Positions 17,367-26,717 are shown, counted from the first letter of the stretch. The stretch: DNA of 64,000 nt from Paenibacillus sp. FSL R5-0341 (GCF_037975235.1 NZ_CP150241.1:4774001-4838000); one strand, 5' to 3'. The notes: generated by a model not told the origin, from the letters alone. Translations and numbers: made by a program.

Positions 17367-17433
17367 GACCACTCTCAGATGCAATAAAAGAACTACGTTT
17401 TCGCTTAACGACTGTGCAGCAAGGAGGAACAAC

Positions 17434-18195
17434 ATGCCTGCCATTACATTTGCCTCACGGCACAAGGAGTCCGCAACTCGCTCGCATGCAGCAGGAACGG
17501 CTCCGTTCGACTATTTACCAAAATCCAGTCTGGATAAACTAAGCAAAATCAATCATTTCCTGATTCATGCTTTCCAGAACAGCATCTCGGATATCAAGGA
17601 AAATTTAACAGGCACCTATCTTTTTCTACTCACAGATACGGACGGTGTGTTACTTTCCATGGATTACAGTTCAGATCTTGAAGCTGTAGTCGAACATTCT
17701 CCCATTCGTCCAGGCATGATCTTCACCGCACAGAGCTGTGGAGTAAACGCCATATCTGTAACGATGAACAGCAACGAACCTGTATGTCTTCTACCCGAGC
17801 AGCATGAAAGTCCATATTTTCAAAGTTGGCATTGCTACGCCTCGCCTCTGACCATGGGATCGCAGCATTTCGGTTATTTGGATGTGTCCACCATTAACGC
17901 GGATATGCAGGGCGAACTGATTGCCATTGCCAAGCTGATTCCTGCTTATATGCAGAACAGCTACCAGAGTCAACAAGCTGCTGAACTTTCTGAGAAATCA
18001 GCGGTTGAGTTCACGGAGCGTCAGTTAACCATTCTGGAGATGATTGCGGAAGGCCTGACCGTAAAAGCCATTGCTTTGAAATTGAAGATCAAGGAATGTA
18101 CCGTGAATCATCACAAAAAAGTGATTTTCAACAAATTAGGTGTGCAATCCAGCACAGAAGCTGTTTCAATTGCCAGCCGATTGTCTTATTTATAG
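17434..18195 (+). CDS. GAF-like sensor with LuxR-type DNA-binding domain
   Basis: A 253-residue regulator. Residues about 60-165 resemble the sensor domain of AcoR-type activators (RPGMIFTAQSCGVNAISVTM, then SPYFQSWHCYASPLTMGSQ), here without the sigma-54-interacting AAA domain. Residues 190-250 are a LuxR/GerE helix-turn-helix (FTERQLTILEMIAEGLTVKA, NHHKKVIFNKLGVQSSTEA). I use the ATG at 17434, with AAGGAGG 7 bases upstream; a longer frame runs into the SUFU gene. It may bind a small ligand and act as a transcription factor; targets are unknown. Confidence 0.85.
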   Translation: MPAITFASRHKESATRSHAAGTAPFDYLPKSSLDKLSKINHFLIHAFQNSISDIKENLTGTYLFLLTDTDGVLLSMDYSSDLEAVVEHSPIRPGMIFTAQSCGVNAISVTMNSNEPVCLLPEQHESPYFQSWHCYASPLTMGSQHFGYLDVSTINADMQGELIAIAKLIPAYMQNSYQSQQAAELSEKSAVEFTERQLTILEMIAEGLTVKAIALKLKIKECTVNHHKKVIFNKLGVQSSTEAVSIASRLSYL

Positions 18196-18302
18196 AGGAC
18201 CCCTATAGATTCCTATAGGTAGTAAATGAGAACGTTTGTGCTACAATTTAGAGAACAAGCAAGATGTAGAGAGAGAAAACACACACATTTCAGGAGGGTA
18301 AT

Positions 18303-19082
18303 ATGACAATTCCAAAAAAAGCTTCTTTATTCGCCATGCTCATTATGATTATGCTGGTTGCATCCGCTTGCGGTGACAAAGCAGATAACACAGCCGCAAC
18401 AGAAGAGCCTACCCCGACAGAAACAACGACGGGAACTGATTCTGATACAGCGAATACAGAAGAAACAGAGAACACAGAACCAGCAAGCGAAGAGTCCAAG
18501 GAAACCGATAATTCCCAAGACGTTGAGCTGGGGACTACGGAAAAAGGCTCTTACACCAATGACTATTTCGGCGTATCTCTGAAATTCCCTGAAGCTTGGG
18601 AGTTCCAGGATGCTGCAGGCATGAATGAGCTGACTAGTGCTTCATCTGAAGCGATTGCTGGTGATGATGAAACGAAGAAAAAACAAATCGAACTGTCTCA
18701 GACCAAAACATTGAACTTGCTTATGGCTTCACAGTACCCATTGGACGGCGGTCAAGTTGGTCCTTCCGCTATGGCGATTGCTGAGAAAGTAAGCCTGCTG
18801 CAAGGCATTCGTACAGGTAAAGACTACCTGGAAGCAACCAAAAAATTCATGGTAGATAGTCAGTTCCCTTACGATTACAAAGAAATGACGACTGAAACCA
18901 TCGGTGGCAAAGAGATGGATCTGATGCAAATCACGATGGATGCAGGTGACGGTTCAACGATTACTCAGGACTACTACAGCACGATTATTGAAGGGTATGC
19001 TTTCAATTTCATCTTCACTTACATGGATGATGAGACCAAATCCGAGATTGATAACATCAAAAAATCGGTTCAATTCAAATAA
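18303..19082 (+). CDS. Lipoprotein with PsbP-like domain
   Basis: A 259-residue exported lipoprotein. The lipobox VASAC puts the modified Cys at about residue 23; a Thr/Glu/Ser-rich linker follows to about residue 75, then a folded domain beginning YTNDYFGVSLKFPEAWEF. That pattern recalls PsbP-like lipoproteins of Firmicutes, whose function is not established. AGGAGG lies 7 bases before the ATG. A weak inverted repeat (CCTATAG, ATTC, CTATAGG at 18202-18219) separates it from the regulator upstream, and a terminator follows. Confidence 0.8.
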   Translation: MTIPKKASLFAMLIMIMLVASACGDKADNTAATEEPTPTETTTGTDSDTANTEETENTEPASEESKETDNSQDVELGTTEKGSYTNDYFGVSLKFPEAWEFQDAAGMNELTSASSEAIAGDDETKKKQIELSQTKTLNLLMASQYPLDGGQVGPSAMAIAEKVSLLQGIRTGKDYLEATKKFMVDSQFPYDYKEMTTETIGGKEMDLMQITMDAGDGSTITQDYYSTIIEGYAFNFIFTYMDDETKSEIDNIKKSVQFK

Positions 19083-19123
19083 TCACTTTTGATTACTGCT
19101 ATTATACAAAGAACATAAAACTC

Positions 19124-19166
19124 AACCCCGATAACGATCTGTGGAGATCATCGTCGGGGTTCTTTT
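19124..19166 (+). terminator. Terminator after lipoprotein gene
   Basis: AACCCCGA and TCGGGGTT, extended by ACGATC/GATCATCGT, form a long stem followed by CTTTTG. It lies between convergent genes and may act in both directions. Confidence 0.8.
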
Positions 19167-19196
19167 GTATTTGAAAAAGACTATATGTTGCATTTA

Positions 19197-20948
19197 CTAA
19201 CTAGATATTGCGACCCAATGTCCATCCTTGACTTCTACCCATCTGGAATGTTCCAGATTATAACGGTCCTCTACTTCAACATTTTCTCTAGCGGTTTCTT
19301 TGACAACATGTCTCTTTTTCTTCGCTTCTACCTCCGGATCAGGCACAGGAATAGCAGACAGCAATGCCTTGGTGTAGGCATGTTGCGGGTTGGAATACAG
19401 TTCTTCGCTCTCTGCAAGCTCCACAATTTTCCCGTTATACATGACAGCCACTCGGTCACTGATATGTTTAACCATGGACAAGTCATGCGCGATGAAGAGA
19501 TACGTCAATCCGAGTCGCTGCTGTAACTCTTCAAGCAATTGTACGATCTGAGCTTGTATCGATACATCCAGTGCAGACAACGGCTCATCACATACGATGA
19601 ATTCCGGCTCCACAGCCAGAGCTCTTGCAATGCCGATCCGCTGCCTCTGTCCACCCGAGAATTCATGCGGATAACGCTGCGCATGGGTGGGATCGAGACC
19701 CACCATCTCCAGCAATTCCTCCACCCGCTTCTCCCGCTGAGCGGCAGTACCTGCAAGCTGATGAATATCAAGGGCTTCTCCAATGATATCCATAATTCTC
19801 ATTTTGGGATTCAGAGATGCATAGGGGTCCTGGAAAATAATCTGCATATGTCTGCGCATTGTCTTCATCTCCGAAGCGGACAAACGATTAAGCGGGACTC
19901 CCTTAAACAGCACATCTCCACCTGTTGGCTCATGCAATCGCAGAATGGCACGCCCCGTGGTTGATTTTCCGCTGCCGGATTCCCCCACAACGCCGAGTGT
20001 CTCTCCTTGACGAATATGGAAACTGATATCATTAACAGCCTTTAAGGTATTACCTTTACCCAGATTAAAATGTTGTCTGAGCGATTTCACCTCAAGTAAC
20101 GGCTGATCGTCTTCCAGATCTCTAGGGACCAAGGATACGGGTTTCGGCTTTTTTTTCTGATCCAGACGTGGTAATGCATTCAGAAGTCTGATCGTATATG
20201 GATGTTTGGGGTTAGCAAAAATCTCTGTTGTAGTCCCCGTTTCCACAATCTGTCCTTCCTTCATAACAACAACCCGATCGCACATACCTGCCACTACGCC
20301 CAGATCATGTGTAATCAGGATAATCGATGTACCCAGTTGGTCCTGCATATCTTTCATCAAATTAAGAATCTGTGCCTGAATCGTAACGTCAAGTGCGGTT
20401 GTCGGCTCATCGGCAATGAGCAATTCAGGACGACAAGCGAGTGCAATACCGATCATGACCCGCTGACGCATGCCTCCGGAGAATTCGTGCGGATATTGGT
20501 TGTAGCGTATTTCGCTGCGAGTTATCCCCACCCGCTCCATCATGGCAATCGCCTGCTTCTTGGCTTCCCTTTTGGACACTTTCTGATGTTTGATCAGACT
20601 CTCGGAGATCTGTTTACCCACTTTAATAGTCGGATTAAGGGAACTCATCGGATCCTGAAAGATCATGCCAATATCACGTCCACGGATGCTCTCCATCTCT
20701 TTCTGCGTTTTATTGGCGAGGTCGACTCCTTTAAATAGAATCTCCCCTTTTTTCATCTGTGAGGGCGGCGATGCAAGCAGCCTCATGATAGAACGTGCTG
20801 TTACACTTTTTCCGCTGCCCGATTCTCCTACAATGCCCAACGTCTCGCCTTTTCGTACTTCAAAACTCACTTCTCCCACTGCCTGAAACTCACTCTCTCC
20901 AGAGTGAAACGAGACAGATAGATCATTAACTTTCAGTAAAGGTTCCAT
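19197..20948 (-). CDS. Fused double ATP-binding protein of oligopeptide-type ABC transporter
   Basis: A single chain of about 583 residues with two complete ABC domains corresponding to DppD and DppF. Domain 1 has GESGSGKSVTAR as Walker A and FSGGMRQRV as signature; domain 2 has GESGSGKSTTGR and FSGGQRQRI, each followed by an LIADEP or IVCDEP Walker B and the peptide-transporter C-terminal extension. Such fusions exist (GsiA, YejF) but two separate genes are commoner in Bacillales. It powers the permeases encoded divergently from 21091. Start choice is uncertain: MEPLLKV at 20948 matches the domain start, while an ATG six codons earlier also lacks a good ribosome-binding site. Confidence 0.9.
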   Translation of the reverse strand: MEPLLKVNDLSVSFHSGESEFQAVGEVSFEVRKGETLGIVGESGSGKSVTARSIMRLLASPPSQMKKGEILFKGVDLANKTQKEMESIRGRDIGMIFQDPMSSLNPTIKVGKQISESLIKHQKVSKREAKKQAIAMMERVGITRSEIRYNQYPHEFSGGMRQRVMIGIALACRPELLIADEPTTALDVTIQAQILNLMKDMQDQLGTSIILITHDLGVVAGMCDRVVVMKEGQIVETGTTTEIFANPKHPYTIRLLNALPRLDQKKKPKPVSLVPRDLEDDQPLLEVKSLRQHFNLGKGNTLKAVNDISFHIRQGETLGVVGESGSGKSTTGRAILRLHEPTGGDVLFKGVPLNRLSASEMKTMRRHMQIIFQDPYASLNPKMRIMDIIGEALDIHQLAGTAAQREKRVEELLEMVGLDPTHAQRYPHEFSGGQRQRIGIARALAVEPEFIVCDEPLSALDVSIQAQIVQLLEELQQRLGLTYLFIAHDLSMVKHISDRVAVMYNGKIVELAESEELYSNPQHAYTKALLSAIPVPDPEVEAKKKRHVVKETARENVEVEDRYNLEHSRWVEVKDGHWVAISS

Positions 20949-21003
20949 GCCATCACCAGCTCTCATCCATTTTTCACATACACATATGTATACAATTATT
21001 ACC

Positions 21004-21032
21004 TTGACAATTGTTTAGACCCTAAATAATAT
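21004..21032 (+). promoter_or_regulatory. Sigma-A promoter of the permease/binding-protein operon
   Basis: TTGACA (21004-21009), 17-base spacer, TAATAT (21027-21032). It lies 59 bases before the first permease start in the 142-bp region shared with the divergent ATPase gene. Confidence 0.7.
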
Positions 21033-21090
21033 ATACTATATCAATCGGAATAATGCAATTTAAACCTGAATGAAAGGAGGCACGCTTGGT

Positions 21091-22533
21091 TTGAATCTTG
21101 CAGAAAGCAGCAGACTCTCGCGGTTGGTACACAATTTAAGTTTTATTTATGGCAAAATGCTGCTTCATCCTTCCTACCGATATGTTCTGTTCATTCTTGG
21201 ATTACCGATCAATTTGGTCGTGTTTCTAATATGGCGTTCGAATCGAAAAAATGACGGCTGGGTAGCTGCCAGGCAGGCAGCTGAGCAAGAACTGCTCGCT
21301 TCTTCCTACCGGAACAAGCTTAAGTTGGAAGTCGAAGAACAGCTGCGTCGCAAACATCGTTTTTTCCAGCAGCAGGTCAGTGAGGGAGAATTCACACGTC
21401 AGACCGAGGAATGGTTGGAAGAAAGTGTTCAGACAGAGTTGAAGGAGCGGACGTCCCGCATACTTCAGGAACAAGGACATCAACGACTTACAATGGCCGA
21501 TACGTTCCACACCCTTATCGAAAAACCATGGTTTTTCGCGATATCCATTATTCCAGGCTGTCTGATGTATAGCATTTTGTTTTTGTATGGCAATCCTTAT
21601 CTAAAGTACATATTTGAAAGAATACTGATGACGGTATTCGTCATTCTGGGCGTAGCAACACTCGTATTTACGATTTTGTATCTGTCTCCGTTTAACCCGG
21701 CAGCTAACATTCTCGGAGAGACAGCGACGCAGGAACAGATTGCAGCATTCAATCAGGTGTATGGCTTGGATCAGCCTTATCTTACACAGCTTTGGAACAA
21801 TATCAAGGGAGTTGCCTTCTTCGATCTTGGCAAGTCTTTTGCAGGAAATGAAGATGTCACAGCAACGATCGCAAGGAAGTTTCCAATTACATTGACGCTG
21901 GCGGTCATCTCCTTGCTACTGGCACTCGTCATTGCATTACCCATTGGTATCATCTCTGCAATTAAGCCTAATTCGTGGTTCGACTACACCTTCATGTTTA
22001 TTGCTCTGATTGGATTATCGATTCCGAATTTCTGGCAAGGACTTATTTTCATTCTGAACTTTTCGATCAAAATGCAGTGGCTTCCCGCCACATTCAACCC
22101 GCAGAACTGGCTGTCGATTATTATGCCAACCATTGTTCTGGGTACGGGACTCACAGCTGCGGTGGCTCGGATGACCCGTTCTTCTACACTGGAAGTCATT
22201 CATGAGGATTATGTCATGACCGCCCGTGCCAAGGGGTTAAGCGAACGTCAGGTCATGCTAAAACACGCTGTACGCAATGCATTGATTCCCATCGTAACTG
22301 TGGTTGGACTTCAATTTGGAGCCATGCTGGGTGGGGCAGCGGTAACGGAGAAAGTGTTTAATATCAGCGGTCTCGGTAGTTACATTGTGGATAAGCAATT
22401 TATCCCCGATATTCCGAGTATCATGGGCGGAGTAATCTACACAGCGATTACGATCTCCATTATTAATGTAGCGGTTGATCTGCTGTACGCTTTTATTGAT
22501 CCAAGAGTGCGTTCCAAGATGAAACAATATTAA
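21091..22533 (+). CDS. DppB-like ABC permease with N-terminal coiled-coil extension
   Basis: A 480-residue membrane protein. From about residue 172 it is a normal DppB/OppB permease of about 310 residues (YIFERILMTVFVILGVATLVFTILY, GLDQPYLTQLW, and the EAA loop around DYVMTARAKGLSERQVMLKHAVRNALIPI). The first 170 residues are extra: a membrane helix near 25-48, a charged, probably coiled-coil stretch from about 55 to 130, and another membrane helix near 145-165. I start at the TTG at 21091 because AAAGGAGG lies 10 bases upstream, inside the longer frame that begins at 21070. It works with the next permease, the divergent ATPase and the binding protein. Confidence 0.88.
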   Translation: MNLAESSRLSRLVHNLSFIYGKMLLHPSYRYVLFILGLPINLVVFLIWRSNRKNDGWVAARQAAEQELLASSYRNKLKLEVEEQLRRKHRFFQQQVSEGEFTRQTEEWLEESVQTELKERTSRILQEQGHQRLTMADTFHTLIEKPWFFAISIIPGCLMYSILFLYGNPYLKYIFERILMTVFVILGVATLVFTILYLSPFNPAANILGETATQEQIAAFNQVYGLDQPYLTQLWNNIKGVAFFDLGKSFAGNEDVTATIARKFPITLTLAVISLLLALVIALPIGIISAIKPNSWFDYTFMFIALIGLSIPNFWQGLIFILNFSIKMQWLPATFNPQNWLSIIMPTIVLGTGLTAAVARMTRSSTLEVIHEDYVMTARAKGLSERQVMLKHAVRNALIPIVTVVGLQFGAMLGGAAVTEKVFNISGLGSYIVDKQFIPDIPSIMGGVIYTAITISIINVAVDLLYAFIDPRVRSKMKQY

Positions 22534-22545
22534 AGCAGGTGTACT

Positions 22546-24060
22546 ATGACAAAATCAGGTTCCTTTACACAAGAAATGCGTTTCCGGCTTAAGTCTTCTC
22601 GCGAATACAGTCAGGCCAGCTTCGCCTGGGTCACGTCCCTTCTCTTGACTGCATTGTTGCTGTTCAACAGTTACGACTGGAGCGGGCAGACGTTCAAACC
22701 ATTTCTGCTAACGATACTTGGGATCTACTTATTCTTCACACTGGTCCAAAGTGTTATCACCTTTCGGATTCGAAAAGACTTGATCCGTAACGGTACGGTC
22801 TCTGCTCTGACTCGCAGGTTAGCCTGGGTTCAGCTACTTGCTATCATTTCAGGCAATATATTTATCGTAACGGCCGCCTTTCATCTGATTCGAAAATCCA
22901 GGAACGTGGAGTATACCTTTGCGGTGTACATGCTGTTAACCCAGCTGTTCGTGATCGGTGTATCGGCGTTAAATATCTTCAAACCTTATGTGGCGGACAA
23001 CTTTTTGCCAGCCATGGCGGTGCTGATATTTATTCTGGTGATCGACCTGGTCGTACTGCTTATCGTATCCCGATATAACGCGACCTCGATCCTCCCTCGC
23101 TGGATGATCGGTGTCAGTGTAGTACTGATTCTGACCTCGATCACAGGTAATGTATTTGCCCTATTGCTCGGCATTTCCATCATCGGACGCATTCGCAGAC
23201 AGGGGAAACAAAAATCAAACTTCTGGAACGATCTGTGGGAGCGCCTTGCTCCGAATATGACTGCGATGTCCGGTTTGTTTTTTATCATTTTTCTGTTCTC
23301 GATATCGATCTGCAGTTTCTTCACCTTTGACTACAGCATGGCTGTGGAAAATAACTACTCGGCTCTGCTTCAACCGCCTTCCCTTGCGTATCCCTTGGGA
23401 ACGGATGACTTCGGACGATGTTTATTTTCCCGGATTGTATTCGGTGCCCGGATCTCCTTGATTGTAGGTTGCATGTCGACCATCATTCCTGTGTTGATCG
23501 GCGGAGTCCTCGGAGCATTCTCCGGCTTCTACGGAAGACATACGGATAACATCATCATGCGGCTGCTCGATATTCTCTATGCAATTCCGGGTATTCTGCT
23601 CGCCATTGCAATTATTGCAGCGTTCGGAGCTAATACGGTCAATCTCATTCTGGCGCTGAGTCTGGGTTCAATTCCAACGTATGCCCGTACCATGAGAGCC
23701 AGTGTACTCTATGTATCTACTTTTGAATTCGTGGAAGCTGCACGTGCACTGGGGTACAACAATCGTACGATTATTTTCAAACACATTATTCCCAATTCCC
23801 TTGCGCCCATGATTATCAAGTCCACACTCACGATTGGTGGAGCCGTTATTGCTACCAGCAGTTTGAGTTATCTAGGACTCGGCGTGGAGCCGCATATTCC
23901 GGAATGGGGTAACATTCTGAAGCTCGGCAGTACATACCTGGAGACCCACTCTTATCTGGCGATTTATCCAGGCTTGGCTATTATTCTGCTGGTTCTTTCG
24001 TTTAACTTTCTCGGTGACGGTCTGCGTGATGCGCTTGATCCCAAGCTGGAAAAGGCCTAA
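22546..24060 (+). CDS. DppC-like ABC permease with six-helix N-terminal extension
   Basis: A 504-residue membrane protein starting 12 bases after the first permease. The C-terminal 270 residues are a normal DppC/OppC permease (SLAYPLGTDDFGRCLFSRIV, EAA loop FVEAARALGYNNRTIIFKHI, end GDGLRDALDPKLEKA). The first 235 residues are not part of the family and hold about six hydrophobic helices separated by short basic loops (FRIRKDLIRNG, GRIRRQGKQKSN). The extension might be a regulatory or scaffold module; I know of no assigned function. Confidence 0.88.
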   Translation: MTKSGSFTQEMRFRLKSSREYSQASFAWVTSLLLTALLLFNSYDWSGQTFKPFLLTILGIYLFFTLVQSVITFRIRKDLIRNGTVSALTRRLAWVQLLAIISGNIFIVTAAFHLIRKSRNVEYTFAVYMLLTQLFVIGVSALNIFKPYVADNFLPAMAVLIFILVIDLVVLLIVSRYNATSILPRWMIGVSVVLILTSITGNVFALLLGISIIGRIRRQGKQKSNFWNDLWERLAPNMTAMSGLFFIIFLFSISICSFFTFDYSMAVENNYSALLQPPSLAYPLGTDDFGRCLFSRIVFGARISLIVGCMSTIIPVLIGGVLGAFSGFYGRHTDNIIMRLLDILYAIPGILLAIAIIAAFGANTVNLILALSLGSIPTYARTMRASVLYVSTFEFVEAARALGYNNRTIIFKHIIPNSLAPMIIKSTLTIGGAVIATSSLSYLGLGVEPHIPEWGNILKLGSTYLETHSYLAIYPGLAIILLVLSFNFLGDGLRDALDPKLEKA

Positions 24061-24133
24061 ATGATTCATTGAAATGAATGATATATAAAAAAGAATTCAC
24101 ACATCACACATTCAAGATATGGAGGGTAATCCC

Positions 24134-25954
24134 ATGAAAAAACGTACACTCATCTCATTGCTATTAATTCTCGTCATTGTGATTTCCGGCTGCAGTGTAA
24201 AAACGAAAACCGAATCCCAGGCGGAGACCGCACCAGCGGACACAACAGAAACTGCGCAAAAACCGGCAGACATTGAACTACTCGCCATGAGTTCTTCCGA
24301 AAATGATGTAAACATTGTCCGCGACCAGCTGACTAAAAATGGCTTCAATGTGAAGCTGAACCTGCAGCCGGATTATGGCAGCTTCAAATCCCAGCAGGAT
24401 GCAGGGAATTATGATCTTGCCTTGTCCAGCTGGACAACAGTAACGGGAAATCCCGATTATGCGGTGCGTTCCCTTTTCAAAACAGGTGGCGATTACAGTA
24501 TCCTCGCCGATGGGGAGATTGATAAACTTATCGATCAGGCCGCTACCCAAACACCAGACGAATACAAAGACACGTACAAACAATTGGAAGATCGTTTGGT
24601 AACGGATCAGGCGTACATCGCTCCTTTGTACATTTCCCTGAAAAGTCAGGCTGTGAACAAAGACATTCTGAATGTCGACACCGTTCGTCTCTCTAAATCC
24701 CGCGCCATGGCTTGGGAACCGATTGAGTTCAACGACAGCTCCAAAAATGCCAAAGATCCGTTGATTCTGACGCAAAGTGCATCCGTACTGACTTCCCTTG
24801 ATCCGATCAAAGGAAACGACGGTTCCATTAACCAGTTAAACACCAATATGTATGTACGTCTCGTTAACTTGACAGACGACGATCAGCTGACAGCAGATGG
24901 ATCATTGTCTCATAACTTCAGTATTGCTGAAGGAAATTCGGACTACTACTTCATCCTCAGAGACGATATCAACTTTGCGAAGATTGATAACAAAAAAGCT
25001 GTAGATACAGGAGAACGTGTCGGTGCAGATGATGTTATCTTCTCCCTGGATCGTGCTAAAAACAAAGATTCCGTTCCGGATCACCGGACGTACAGTTTGC
25101 ATGAACACATCAAAGAAGCTGAGGTTGTAACGGATCTGAGTGCATTGCAATCCATTAAACAATCCAGTGGCAATGGTACAATTCTCGAAGCATTGGAACA
25201 AGGATTGGGCAGCAAAATTTCGGAACTCGTGACTGACAAAACCAAAGCAGATAATAGCGCAGGTAAATATCAGGTCGTTAAACTGACAACAACTGAACCT
25301 TTCCCACAAGTATTGAACTACCTGGCTCACCAATCTGCGGGTATCGTGTCCAAAAAACAGGTGGAGAGCATCAACACATATGATGTAGCTTCCTTTGACG
25401 TGAATAAAGATATTCCTTACGGTGACCAGAACACGGTGACTGAAGGCGCAGCATACAATAACACCCTTTATACTAGCGGACCTTACATTTTGTCTTACAA
25501 AAATGACTATGAAGCAGTATTCTTGCAAAATCCGGGATATCGCAAAGGCACTGAATATGCACCAAAAATTGCTCAGGTCAATGTCCGGTTCATCGCGGAT
25601 GCAGACAGTGCCCTCTCTGCTCTTCGCAGCAGTGAAATTCACTTATACTACGGTGTACCTGAAACCAAGTATGATATCATCGAAAATGACAGCAAGCTGA
25701 AATTGCAAAGTCTTCCAAGTAACGCTGTCTCCTATCTGTTGTTCAACACGGCCAATCGCGAGGTTGCCAAGAGCAGTGACCTGAGAAAAGCCGTGCTGTA
25801 CTCCATTAATCAAGATGAGATTTTGAGTTTCTACAAGAACAACAAACTCAAAGCATACTCTACAGTAAGCCCGCTCGTTCAGACCGGGAATGAATTGAAA
25901 GCTGATCCTGCAAAAGTAAAAGAGTTCTTGAGCAACTATAACGCTTCCAAGTAA
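24134..25954 (+). CDS. Extracellular solute-binding protein, family 5, apparently circularly permuted
   Basis: A 606-residue lipoprotein (lipobox VISGC, Cys 20) after GGAGGG 7 bases upstream. After a linker, residues about 46-200 look like the C-terminal part of family 5 binding proteins: IVRDQLTKNGFNVKL, GNYDLALSSW, GEIDKLIDQA, LEDRLVTDQAYIAPLY. Residues about 208-606 then look like the N-terminal part: ILTQSASVLTSLDPIKG, YYFILRDDINFAKI, VGADDVIFSLDRA, YTSGPYILSY, FLQNPGYRKGTEYAPK, LRKAVLYSINQDEI, ending at DPAKVKEFL. Normal proteins have the reverse order. The substrate is presumably a peptide; binding is outside the membrane, facing the two permeases. Confidence 0.88.
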   Translation: MKKRTLISLLLILVIVISGCSVKTKTESQAETAPADTTETAQKPADIELLAMSSSENDVNIVRDQLTKNGFNVKLNLQPDYGSFKSQQDAGNYDLALSSWTTVTGNPDYAVRSLFKTGGDYSILADGEIDKLIDQAATQTPDEYKDTYKQLEDRLVTDQAYIAPLYISLKSQAVNKDILNVDTVRLSKSRAMAWEPIEFNDSSKNAKDPLILTQSASVLTSLDPIKGNDGSINQLNTNMYVRLVNLTDDDQLTADGSLSHNFSIAEGNSDYYFILRDDINFAKIDNKKAVDTGERVGADDVIFSLDRAKNKDSVPDHRTYSLHEHIKEAEVVTDLSALQSIKQSSGNGTILEALEQGLGSKISELVTDKTKADNSAGKYQVVKLTTTEPFPQVLNYLAHQSAGIVSKKQVESINTYDVASFDVNKDIPYGDQNTVTEGAAYNNTLYTSGPYILSYKNDYEAVFLQNPGYRKGTEYAPKIAQVNVRFIADADSALSALRSSEIHLYYGVPETKYDIIENDSKLKLQSLPSNAVSYLLFNTANREVAKSSDLRKAVLYSINQDEILSFYKNNKLKAYSTVSPLVQTGNELKADPAKVKEFLSNYNASK

Positions 25955-25966
25955 ACGTATAACAAC

Positions 25967-26016
25967 AAAAGGCTGCCATCAAGATCATGTATTTGATCCT
26001 GATGGCAGCCTTTTTT
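25967..26016. terminator. Bidirectional terminator between binding-protein and acetyltransferase genes
   Basis: AAGGCTGCCATCA and TGATGGCAGCCTT with inner GATC pairing, flanked by AAAA on the left and TTTTTT on the right. A 23-bp part of its core recurs exactly at 28201-28223. Confidence 0.9.
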
Positions 26017-26656
26017 ATTCTTCCAGCACACGGCAATCTGCCAGAACATCGGGGAAATTCCGCATGCTGTCCTCTTCCGTAATTTTGCGAATAACGCTGC
26101 ACGGTACGCCTGCCGCAAAAGAATGCGGTGGAATATCACGCGTCACCACACTACCTGCTCCGATGACACATCCGTCTCCAATCGTTACGCCTCCGCACAC
26201 TGTGACGTTTGCCGAGATCCATACATCGTTTCCAATCGTGACCGGTTTGGCATAACATAGCGACTTCACATCACCGTTCTGGTCCAACATCTGTCGCCGC
26301 TCACGGGCAATCATGGGGTGAACGGGAGTAACAATCGTAACGTTGGGTCCAAAACTGGTATAATCCCCGATCGTCACTTGCGCGTCGTCTTGTATCGTCA
26401 GATTGTAATTACCGAAGAAGTGGTCGCCTATCCGGGTATGCACACCATAATGAAAGAAGATGGGGCCTTGCATGAATCCGCCTTCTCCAATCTCTCCCAG
26501 CAGCTGTTGCAATATCTGATTCCTTTCCTCAGTCTGTTCTTCAAAGGTCTGACTGTAACGCTGACTGAGATTATGGGCCTGTCTTTTGATGCTCTTTAAT
26601 TCCGGATCACTTGGACTGAACAATACGCCCTTCATGATTCTCTCTTCTTCACGCAT
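26015..26656 (-). CDS. Hexapeptide-repeat acetyltransferase, Maa/LacA-like
   Basis: A 213-residue acyltransferase of the maltose/galactoside O-acetyltransferase family. An N-terminal helical Mac-type segment (residues 1-60) is followed by left-handed beta-helix repeats (VTIGDYTSFGPNVTIVTPVHP, IGNDVWISANVTVCGGVTIG, GCVIGAGSVVTRDIPPHS). The His of the TPVHP segment is the expected catalytic base. It transfers acetyl from acetyl-CoA to a sugar in the cytoplasm; the acceptor is not predictable. AGGAGG lies 7 bases before the second of two adjacent ATGs, which I chose. Confidence 0.85.
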   Translation of the reverse strand: MREEERIMKGVLFSPSDPELKSIKRQAHNLSQRYSQTFEEQTEERNQILQQLLGEIGEGGFMQGPIFFHYGVHTRIGDHFFGNYNLTIQDDAQVTIGDYTSFGPNVTIVTPVHPMIARERRQMLDQNGDVKSLCYAKPVTIGNDVWISANVTVCGGVTIGDGCVIGAGSVVTRDIPPHSFAAGVPCSVIRKITEEDSMRNFPDVLADCRVLEE

Positions 26657-26717
26657 CATGAATCCTCCTCTACAAGAGTTAGCTTATCAAATAAAAGCCA
26701 CAGACATGGCCTGTGGG

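Noticed and set aside
18202..18219. Inverted repeat CCTATAG/CTATAGG after the LuxR-type gene
   Set aside because: AT-rich 7-bp stem without T-tract; too weak to call a terminator, and no regulator points to it as an operator.
20949..21003. Promoter for the fused ATPase gene on the minus strand
   Set aside because: Only fragments such as TTGTCA are visible, with no -10 at a usable spacing.
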